From Thermoguttaceae bacterium (GTDB taxonomy: Bacteria; Planctomycetota; Planctomycetia; Pirellulales; Thermoguttaceae), in the NCBI GenBank assembly GCA_017549085.1, contig JAFYVO010000245.1, positions 1 through 6,540 on the forward strand: a stretch of 6,540 nucleotides of DNA, read 5' to 3'. This document shows, one piece after another, positions 1 to 4,906 of this stretch. Position 1 is the first letter of the stretch; the number at the start of each line of letters is the position of its first letter. The notes under the pieces were generated by a model. The model saw nothing but the letters and a program-made list of their open reading frames with translations. It ran no database searches and had not been told where the DNA came from. Position numbers and translations under genes: made by a program.

Positions 1-234
1 CCGGCGGTTCGCGGCGTTTCGACCGTCTCGGCGCTTTCCGGCCCTTCGACCGTTTCGGGCGTTCCGGCGGTTTAGGCCCCTTCGACCGTCTCGACGTTCC
101 GGCGATTCGCGGCGTTTCGACCGTCTTGGCGTCTCGACGTTCCGACGGTTCGCGGCGTTTCGACCGTCTCGACGCTTTCCGGCCCTTCGACCGTTTCGGG
201 CGTTCCGGCGGTTTAGGCCCCTTCGACCGTCTCG
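1..234. repeat. 141-bp direct repeat with internal TCGACCGTCTCG-like subrepeats
   Basis: Positions 1-93 match 142-234 with only two differences (at 4/145 and 31/172), a period of 141 bp or exactly 47 codons. Within and beyond it, the core TCGACCGT or a one-base variant recurs at 19, 46, 82, 117, 160, 187, 223, 257 and 292, mostly 27 to 43 bp apart. Read on the minus strand, the two long copies give identical basic peptide apart from a Ser/Pro change, at residues 60-90 and 107-137 of the left-edge protein. The array may continue beyond the left edge. Confidence 0.9.
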
Positions 235-412
235 GACGTTCGGCGCTTTCGGCGCTTCGACTGTCTCGGCGTCCCGGCGGTTCGCGGCGTCTCGACCGTC
301 TCGGGCCTTCCGGTCGCTTCGACGATTTTGCTTCTTTCAGTTGTTTCGCCGTCTTATCGCCGTCGGCGGCGCTCGTTCCCCTCAACGCGCGCTGACCGAC
401 GTTTTTCGCCAC
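1..412 (-). CDS. N-terminal part of an unidentified protein with a Lys/Arg-rich repeat domain (runs off left edge)
   Basis: I do not recognise the protein. The frame is open for 137 codons from a GTG at 412-410 to the window edge, with an in-frame TGA at 430-428 that forces the start inside this interval. The product begins MAKNVGQRALRG. From about residue 30 it becomes a highly basic Arg/Lys/Ser/Pro segment with units such as PRRSKGPKPPER, PKRSKGRKA and SRRSKRREPSER (residues 37-137). In the first 37 codons GC by codon position is about 65/54/68 percent, a normal coding pattern. No ATG exists in frame and no clear Shine-Dalgarno is visible. Such disordered basic segments occur on RNA-binding enzymes, for example helicases and pseudouridine synthases, so nucleic-acid binding is a guess. 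A competing plus-strand frame (3-395) is also stop-free, which is why confidence is moderate. Confidence 0.5.
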   Translation of the reverse strand, partial: MAKNVGQRALRGTSAADGDKTAKQLKEAKSSKRPEGPRRSRRREPPGRRDSRSAESAERPRRSKGPKPPERPKRSKGRKASRRSKRREPSERRDAKTVETPRIAGTSRRSKGPKPPERPKRSKGRKAPRRSKRREPP

Positions 413-629
413 AAAATCAAACGTTTTTCAATTTTTTCAAAAGAGCGACGCAACTCAACCGCCCGGCCCGCCTTGCCTCGCCCGTTGTTTGCCCAAACCA
501 AGATTAACGCGACAATATTTAAACAATCAAAAGAACGTTTCTTTTTTTCTCCGCGCTCCTTTTTTCGATAATTTTTTGAAAAATTTCATTTTTTTTCGTT
601 AGGCGGGACGTCCGCTGGGATAGGTCGAC

Positions 630-657
630 TTGACGCCGCGTTGGGCGGAATTATTCT
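630..657 (+). promoter_or_regulatory. Probable sigma70-type promoter for the 817-2234 operon
   Basis: TTGACG at 630-635 matches the -35 consensus in five of six bases. It is followed after 16 bp by TATTCT at 652-657, four of six for the -10. Transcription would start near 665, leaving a leader of about 150 nt before the ATG at 817. The call is by eye from consensus and position. Confidence 0.45.
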
Positions 658-664
658 TAAGAAT
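653..664. promoter_or_regulatory. 12-bp perfect palindrome over the -10 region, possible operator
   Basis: ATTCTTAAGAAT is a perfect two-fold palindrome that overlaps the proposed -10 box (652-657) and the expected start site. That placement suits a repressor dimer. No regulator gene is in the window to pair with it. AT-rich 12-mers of this kind can also arise by chance. Confidence 0.3.
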
Positions 665-816
665 TAGACGCGAGCGCCGCCGTTCGGTCGTTCGCGCCGT
701 CGTTTGTTCGCCGTTGTCGACGGAAAAGTAAAAAGTAAAAATTTCCGCCGCAAAGTCGCGACCCGCCCTTAAAACGCGCGGACTCCTCAATCGCCCCCAA
801 CGCAAGGACTTCATCG

Positions 817-1647
817 ATGCAAATCAACGTTTTACTCCCGACTGGAACGCGAACGGTCAACCTCGACGAATTGAAGGAGTTAGTTCGTCAAGGCGTCGTT
901 CAACCGTCGACGCTCCTCGAAATCGGCGGCCAACGCGGCAAAGCGAAAAACGTTCCCGCGCTGAAACCGATCTTCGCCGAACTCGCCGCCGCGCAAACGC
1001 AAACGCCGGAGCCGCCGAACCTTCCGTCGATCCCGACGCCCCCGGAACCGCCCGTTTTCTCGTCGTTCCCGACGCCCCCGGAACCGCCCGTCTTTGAACC
1101 GTCGCAAACGCCTCAAACGCCGAGCCTTCCGTCGACGCAAGACGAGCCGCAACCGCTTGTTTTCCCGCAAATCGCGACGCCGGAACCGCCGGAAACCCCG
1201 AGCTTTCCCGAAGTTTCGGCAAACGACGCAACGCCGCAATCCCCGCCGATTTCTCCGGAAATTAATTCGTTCGCTCCCGAAAACCCCATCGTTTTTCCGC
1301 GCGTTGCGCCGTCTTCCTCCGGCAAAAGTCTCAAAGCGATTCGCGCCGCAAAACTTGAGTATTGGGTCAAATGGGGACGCGGTTTTCTCGCAGTTTTCGA
1401 CGTTGCGTTCGTTATCGGCGCGCTCGTTTATTTTGTCGGAAACGTTTTTCCGGCGATCGTCGAGGTCTTTAAAGCGATCGGCGAGCCGTTTTACAAAGAA
1501 ACGCTTTATCTTTGCGGCGGACTTATCTTACTTTTTTTACTCGCGGCGTTCGGGTACGGCCTCGCAACAATCTTATTTCGCATTCTCTTCGCCGCGACGG
1601 CCCTTTACGCCGCAAGTTGCGAAGAAGAAGCGCGAAACGCCCGTTAA
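817..1647 (+). CDS. Membrane protein with GYF_2-like N-terminus, proline-rich linker and two C-terminal transmembrane segments
   Basis: The product has 276 residues and no recognised enzymatic function. Residues 1-56 (MQINVLLPTGTRTVNLDELK onward, then LVRQGVVQP and VPALKPIF) follow the pattern of GYF_2-type domains: a short strand, a helix with an ELxxLxxxGxxxP signature, then a closing VPALxPxF. The aromatic GYF residues themselves are absent. Residues 60-165 are a Pro/Glu/Thr/Phe-rich linker containing two copies of PTPPEPPVF (73-81, 85-93). Residues 188-216 and 229-265 are strongly hydrophobic and probably span the inner membrane, ending in an acidic/basic tail (EEEARNAR). The C-terminal part resembles DUF4282-like two-helix proteins, but this is uncertain. 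ATG 817 is supported by AAGGA at 804-808, eight bases upstream. The gene at 1680 follows after 32 bp, so the two are probably co-transcribed. An anchored scaffold that presents the GYF-like domain to cytoplasmic partners is an inference. Confidence 0.85.
   Translation: MQINVLLPTGTRTVNLDELKELVRQGVVQPSTLLEIGGQRGKAKNVPALKPIFAELAAAQTQTPEPPNLPSIPTPPEPPVFSSFPTPPEPPVFEPSQTPQTPSLPSTQDEPQPLVFPQIATPEPPETPSFPEVSANDATPQSPPISPEINSFAPENPIVFPRVAPSSSGKSLKAIRAAKLEYWVKWGRGFLAVFDVAFVIGALVYFVGNVFPAIVEVFKAIGEPFYKETLYLCGGLILLFLLAAFGYGLATILFRILFAATALYAASCEEEARNAR
1031..1091 (+). repeat. 36-bp direct repeat encoding PTPPEPPVF
   Basis: The 25 bases from 1031 recur at 1067, and the match continues for a few more bases with one silent T/C change. 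The period is 36 bp, or 12 codons. The repeat lies in the proline-rich linker of the membrane protein gene and keeps its frame. Confidence 0.85.
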
Positions 1648-1679
1648 AAGCCGCTTCACTTAATTTAAAGAGTTTGACG

Positions 1680-2234
1680 ATGAGTTTAAAACCGCTTAAT
1701 TTTCGTCTCTTCGCTAAGTTTGAAGAAACTGAAACGCAAACAACTTGCGTTCCCGTCAAATATTTTTTCCGCTTCGTTTCCGCAAGCGGCTCGTTCATCG
1801 TCCAAGTAACGGAGGAACAATTCGCCGCGCCGCCGACGCCGGAAAGTTGCGTTTGGATTGAGGGCGCTATCTATTCAGATCGCCTTCAACTTAACAATAT
1901 TGTTCTTCCCAACCCTGAATTTCCCGAAGCGTCGCTTGAAGAGCGGGAATACGACGGTGATTTCAACGGCGTTTGCCATCTCCAGCCGTCTTCGTTTGTT
2001 GATAAACAACGCCAAAAACGCTACAAAATTCATCTTGGTTCCTGGGGATATAGTTGTGAACTTTTTATCGAGAAACTGGGAATATACGCCGAGATTCCGC
2101 CCCAAGGACTTTGTGTTTTCATAAGAGGGCGAATTAAAATGGTTAAAAAAGACCATTGGAAGTTTTGTTATCCGCGTTTGCACCCGACCGATTTCGAACC
2201 CTACCCCTTGCCGACGAAGCCGTCCGCAAAATAA
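1680..2234 (+). CDS. Uncharacterised 184-residue protein with an internal duplication
   Basis: I do not recognise this protein. It has no signal peptide or membrane segment and is probably cytoplasmic. It seems to contain two copies of a module of about 50-55 residues: residues 28-79 and 114-168. Each begins with alternating hydrophobic strand residues (YFFRFVSASGSF; KRYKIHLGSWGY), passes a Pro-rich turn, and reaches a matching strand (CVWIEGAI at 57-64; CVFIRGRI at 145-152) followed by a charged beta-like stretch. The pattern G-x-I inside a hydrophobic strand is compatible with a small beta-barrel such as an OB-fold, but this is inferred only from the strand pattern. ATG 1680 is preferred because it falls just after the upstream stop, with AAAGAG at 1667-1672 as a weak ribosome site. 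The open frame upstream of it only overlaps the previous gene. It sits second in a probable operon with the membrane protein and may work with it. Confidence 0.85.
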   Translation: MSLKPLNFRLFAKFEETETQTTCVPVKYFFRFVSASGSFIVQVTEEQFAAPPTPESCVWIEGAIYSDRLQLNNIVLPNPEFPEASLEEREYDGDFNGVCHLQPSSFVDKQRQKRYKIHLGSWGYSCELFIEKLGIYAEIPPQGLCVFIRGRIKMVKKDHWKFCYPRLHPTDFEPYPLPTKPSAK

Positions 2235-2263
2235 ATTCGTTAAATCATTTTTATTCGTCAAGA

Positions 2264-2338
2264 AACAACAACGGATTCGCCGCGTTGAGGAACGCCGGGT
2301 TAGGCGCCTCTCCAATTGCTGCGAATCCGTTTGTTTTC
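2264..2338 (+). terminator. Nested stem-loop with T-rich tail, probable terminator of the 817-2234 operon
   Basis: AACGGATTCGC (2270-2280) pairs perfectly with GCGAATCCGTT (2321-2331), an 11-bp stem, and is followed by TTTGTTTTC. The 40-nt loop holds a second helix: GAGG 2287-2290 with CCTC 2307-2310, and CGCC 2293-2296 with GGCG 2303-2306, with a two-A bulge and loop GGGTTA. It begins 35 bp after the stop of the upstream gene. The long, structured loop is unusual for a simple intrinsic terminator, so a structured RNA or a dispersed palindromic repeat is also possible. Confidence 0.55.
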
Positions 2339-2369
2339 AGTGTTTTACGCTAAGACGATTATATTTCCG

Positions 2370-2412
2370 CCAAGCCCCAAAGCCGTCGGCGGTTCGGTAA
2401 ACGAACGCTTGG
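2370..2412. repeat. Interrupted inverted repeat between convergent genes
   Basis: CCAAGC (2370-2375) pairs with GCTTGG (2407-2412). Just inside, GTTCG (2392-2396) pairs with CGAAC (2402-2406) around a five-base loop, leaving 16 unpaired bases on the left side. It could fold as RNA in either direction. No T-run follows on either strand. Confidence 0.35.
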
Positions 2413-2431
2413 GCCGCCGCCCGGCGAACCG

Positions 2432-2473
2432 TCGACCGGTTAAACGTCAATTTGTTTCCTCTCAACCGGTCGA
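2432..2473 (-). terminator. Inverted repeat just after rimO, possible terminator
   Basis: TCGACCGGTT (2432-2441) and AACCGGTCGA (2464-2473) form a perfect 10-bp stem with a 22-nt loop. It starts 8 bases past the rimO stop codon on the minus strand, where a terminator would be expected. There is no T-tract after the stem on the rimO transcript, so intrinsic termination is unproven. Confidence 0.4.
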
Positions 2474-2481
2474 GAAAAGCG

Positions 2482-4374
2482 TCATTCGGCGTTGCCGGAC
2501 TTGCCGCTTTTGCCGCCGCCTTTTTTCCAGCCGCCGGGTTTGCCGCCTTTGCCGCCCTTCTTCCAACCGCCGTTTTTACCGCCTTTGCCGCCGCCCTTTT
2601 TCCAGTCGCCGCCCTTGCCGCCTTTCGGACCGTTCGACGTCTTTTTCGGAGCCGCTTTTTTCGGCGGTTCCAACCCGAGTTCGCGAGCGCGCGCCGCTTC
2701 TTCGCGTTCGGCGGCGATTCGGCGCTCGTCCTTCGAAACGAAAATCTTCTCCGGGTCGACCGGAACCGCGATCAGATCGAGCCCCTGCGCGTCGACGATT
2801 TCGCAACGAACAACGCTCCCGACCTCCAAGTCCCGCCCGGTAACGTAAACCAACGGGTCGACGTCCGGCGCCTCCGCGTACGTCCGCCCGACGCAAACGT
2901 TGCGCATCGTCGTCCCGCCGTCCGAAACGCCGCGCGAGTCGAGCATCACGTCGACCGTTTGCCCAATAAAGCTCCGAGCGAAACGACGCGAAATTCGCTC
3001 TTGTTTCGCGCAAAGACGTTCAAGTCGACGACGCTTGATCTCTTCCGGAACTTGCCCGTCCAACGAAGCGGCGGGCGTCCCCGGTTCCGCGGAGAATTCA
3101 AAGACGCCCGCGCGCTCGAACTTCCATTTTTCAACGAAGTCGACCAGCTCTTGATACGCCGCTTCCGTTTCGCCCGGGAAACCGACGATCAACGACGTTC
3201 GCAAGACGAGCCCCGGAATCTCTTCGCGGAGCCGCGCCAACAAGTCTTCCGTTTGCGCCTTGTCGACGCGGCGGTTCATCTTTTTGAGCAGTTCCGAATT
3301 GCAGTGTTGCAGCGGAACGTCGACGTACGGCAAAATCGACGTCGTTCCGGGCGCCTCCATTCGGTAAAGCGACGTCAAATCGCTTCCCCAATGTTGCGGG
3401 TAAGTATAAAGGACGCGAATCCAGTCGAACCAGTTTTTCTCCTTGAGCGTCGCCAACAATTGCGCCAAACGCGGCTCGCCGAAGAGGTCGCTCCCCCAGA
3501 ACGTCGTTTCTTGCGCGATCAAAACGAGTTCGCGAACGCCCGCGACCGCCAGCCGCTCCGCTTCGTCGACGATCGCTTCGAGCGGCTTGCTGACGAACCG
3601 CCCGCGAATTTTCGGAATCGCGCAGTAAGTGCAAAACCGGTCGCAACCGTCCGCGATCTTCAAATAAGCGACGTTCGGCGACGTCAACGGCGTTCGAAGC
3701 GAATCGTCGAGCGTCAAATTCCGCGACGGCGTATAAAGGAAACGCGACGGCGCGACGACGAGCGGCGTCTCCTCCGCTTCCGTTTCGACGCAATGCGCCT
3801 TCGTTTCGCCTTCTTGCGCGAAGAGTTCGCAAACGACGTCGACGATCTTCGCTTCGTCGAACGGACTCAGCCAAGCGTCGACTTCCGGGAAGCGCGCCGC
3901 CAACTCTTCGCCGTCCGAAACGACCGCGCAACCGGAAACCAGCAGGAAGCGAACGCCCCCCGCTCCTTTTTCCGCGACCGCCTCGGCGATGAACTCCGCC
4001 GCTTCGTCGCGAGCGGAGCGGAGGAACCCGCAGGTGTTCAGGAGGAAAACGTCGACGTTCTCCGCGTCCGGCGTCATTTCGCCCCCCAACGCGGCCAAAC
4101 GCCCGACCATCGTCTCCGCGTCGACCAAGTTTTTCGGACACCCGAGCGACGCGACCGAGAACGTCCAACCGGGCGCCGGAGCGTCCGGACGAGCGGCGAT
4201 CTCGGCGACCAACTTCTCGACCGCGACGACGGACGCCGGCTTTTCAGGCGATTCGAGCGGACAAAGCGCGTCGGTCGCGACGGGCGCGCTCTCGACGGCG
4301 GGATTATTTGCCGGTTCGGCGCTCGGCGTTTCGACGGGAATTAAATTTTCAGCGGCGTTTTCTTTCGTCGGCAT
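2482..4374 (-). CDS. rimO: Ribosomal protein uS12 (Asp) methylthiotransferase RimO, with extended N- and C-termini
   Basis: RimO is a radical-SAM enzyme that adds a methylthio group to a conserved aspartate of ribosomal protein uS12 (S12), using two 4Fe-4S clusters. The N-terminal UPF0004 (MTTase) domain spans about residues 70-185, with cluster cysteines C79 (in SLGCPKNLVDAE), C115 (in NTCGF) and C149 (in SGCAV). The radical-SAM motif CDRFCTYC gives C244, C248 and C251. Further RimO-like segments are IAQETTFWG (286-294), VDVPLQHCN (351-359) and IVGFPGETE (396-404). A TRAM domain follows at about 467-540. The SLGCPKNLVD motif and AQ(D/E)TT segment favour RimO over MiaB or MtaB. At 630 residues it is well above the usual 430-500: residues 1-69 are an acidic/Pro-Ala extension and residues 571-630 a Lys/Gly tail. 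The ATG is fixed by an in-frame TGA 15 bases upstream (4392-4390). No Shine-Dalgarno is evident. Confidence 0.95.
   Translation of the reverse strand: MPTKENAAENLIPVETPSAEPANNPAVESAPVATDALCPLESPEKPASVVAVEKLVAEIAARPDAPAPGWTFSVASLGCPKNLVDAETMVGRLAALGGEMTPDAENVDVFLLNTCGFLRSARDEAAEFIAEAVAEKGAGGVRFLLVSGCAVVSDGEELAARFPEVDAWLSPFDEAKIVDVVCELFAQEGETKAHCVETEAEETPLVVAPSRFLYTPSRNLTLDDSLRTPLTSPNVAYLKIADGCDRFCTYCAIPKIRGRFVSKPLEAIVDEAERLAVAGVRELVLIAQETTFWGSDLFGEPRLAQLLATLKEKNWFDWIRVLYTYPQHWGSDLTSLYRMEAPGTTSILPYVDVPLQHCNSELLKKMNRRVDKAQTEDLLARLREEIPGLVLRTSLIVGFPGETEAAYQELVDFVEKWKFERAGVFEFSAEPGTPAASLDGQVPEEIKRRRLERLCAKQERISRRFARSFIGQTVDVMLDSRGVSDGGTTMRNVCVGRTYAEAPDVDPLVYVTGRDLEVGSVVRCEIVDAQGLDLIAVPVDPEKIFVSKDERRIAAEREEAARARELGLEPPKKAAPKKTSNGPKGGKGGDWKKGGGKGGKNGGWKKGGKGGKPGGWKKGGGKSGKSGNAE
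2485..2640 (-). repeat. Gly/Lys/Trp repeat tail of RimO
   Basis: Codons for residues 579-630 encode three WKKGG blocks at residues 591, 604 and 616, spaced 13 and 12 residues apart and linked by GGKGGK-type runs. On the plus strand this appears as reiterated GCCGCC and CTTGCCGCC words. The tail is strongly basic and probably disordered. It lies beyond the TRAM domain and is not part of the catalytic core. Confidence 0.8.
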
Positions 4375-4490
4375 TTTCGTTTCGTTCGTTCAAAGGACGT
4401 TCGCGGGAAAAACCGCCCGGCGCTTCGACCGTCGGCGGCGTCGATTTTCTCCTTATTAATATAAGCGAGTTCGGCGAAAAAAAAAGCCCC

Positions 4491-4538
4491 GCGTCGAAAT
4501 TTTATCGAGCCGCCCCGTCGACGCTCCCCATCGACGGG
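4491..4538 (-). promoter_or_regulatory. Two overlapping, mutually exclusive stem-loops upstream of rimO
   Basis: CCCGTCGA (4514-4521) pairs with TCGACGGG (4531-4538) around a nine-base loop. GCGTCGA (4491-4497) can instead pair with TCGACGC (4518-4524). The two stems share 4518-4521, so an RNA cannot form both. Read toward rimO, the second stem is followed five bases later by nine Ts. This resembles an attenuator layout, but only if a promoter lies to the right of 4540, and I could not identify a good one. Confidence 0.25.
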
Positions 4539-4750
4539 CGACGCGCAAGAAAACGCAAATTAGGCAAAACGCGCAAAAACTAACGTCGCCCCCTAAGCGA
4601 CAATCAAACAATTTTATATTTTTACAACGTTTTCCGTTTATCGATTCGCCAGTCGTCGTTTTTTCCTCGTCGACGCGGCGACGGTAACGGTTGCAACGCC
4701 GACGCTCGACAAAAATTTGTTAAAACTTGAGAAAAAATCGAGAATATTTT

Positions 4751-4778
4751 TTGTCAAATTAGAAAAAGCGGGTAAAAT
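4751..4778 (+). promoter_or_regulatory. Probable sigma70-type promoter for the lipoprotein gene
   Basis: TTGTCA (4751-4756) and TAAAAT (4773-4778) each match five of six consensus bases and are separated by 16 bp, in a strongly AT-rich stretch. Transcription would begin near 4785, giving a leader of about 120 nt before ATG 4907. An inverted pair GACAAAAA (4708-4715) and TTTTTGTC (4748-4755) reaches into the -35 box and might be a regulator site. Confidence 0.55.
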
Positions 4779-4906
4779 AATAAAGTAAAACGGTTTTAAC
4801 AAGCGTTCCGGTTGAAACGCCCGTTCCGTTTTTCCGGCGTCGACGGCGCGCCGTTTCCTCCGTCCGTTTCGCCCGTCCCGTTCCCCTTAAATCCCCCGAC
4901 GTACTT

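Larger units (their letters stand above)
413..816. other. Divergent intergenic region, AT-rich
   Basis: This 404-bp gap separates the leftward gene starting at 412 from the rightward gene starting at 817. The part from 413 to 600 has long T and A runs and no convincing gene. The part from 600 to 816 holds the promoter and palindrome listed separately. There is also a weak inverted repeat, CGGAAA (721-726) with TTTCCG (742-747), around an A-rich loop. Open frames in both directions here have no coding-like composition or start signals. I see no tRNA or recognisable riboswitch. Confidence 0.6.
4375..4906. other. Divergent intergenic region between rimO and the lipoprotein gene
   Basis: This 532-bp gap holds the regulatory signals of two outward-facing genes. 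Next to rimO (4375-4540) are a nine-base A run (4477-4485), an AT-rich TATATT-like element on the minus strand near 4461-4466, and overlapping inverted repeats. The middle (4540-4700) has only short palindromes, for example GTTGCAAC at 4690-4697, and a weak stem GTCGC/GCGAC (4585-4601). The right part has the promoter at 4751-4778 and, in the leader, a 12-bp palindrome centred on GGCGCGCC (4843-4854). I see no gene or known RNA here. Confidence 0.6.

Noticed and set aside
3..395. Stop-free plus-strand frame with FDRLG-type repeats
   Set aside because: It overlaps the minus-strand frame I prefer. In the non-repetitive part (300-412) its second codon position would be richer in GC than its first, which is atypical, whereas the minus frame shows a normal pattern. 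It is not fully excluded.
341..571. Plus-strand frame of 76 codons across the left intergenic region
   Set aside because: It crosses from the repeat region into AT-rich sequence, has no coding composition or start signal, and overlaps the preferred minus-strand gene start.
527..589. 20-codon minus-strand frame MKFFKKLSKKGARRKKETFF
   Set aside because: It would be a small basic peptide, but it has no ribosome site. Its Lys and Phe codons follow simply from A and T runs in an AT-rich intergenic region.
599..860. Two minus-strand frames overlapping the start of the 817 gene
   Set aside because: Both are Arg/Ser-rich and lie mostly across the promoter and leader of a well-supported gene, with no ribosome sites.
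2239..2338. Possible integron attC site, because GTTAGGC occurs at 2299-2305 inside a palindromic element
   Set aside because: GTTAGGC lies in the inner loop rather than at the end of the outer stem. No RYYYAAC partner is at the other end, and no integrase or cassette array is present.
2452..4344. Complete 630-codon plus-strand open frame opposite rimO
   Set aside because: It is the in-register antisense of rimO and is open because rimO rarely uses TTA, CTA or TCA codons. Its translation is Arg-rich and has no family resemblance.
4449..4454. Perfect AAGGAG on the minus strand
   Set aside because: It lies about 75 bases upstream of the rimO ATG, and no ATG, GTG or TTG occurs at suitable spacing, so it is not a working ribosome site for a visible gene.
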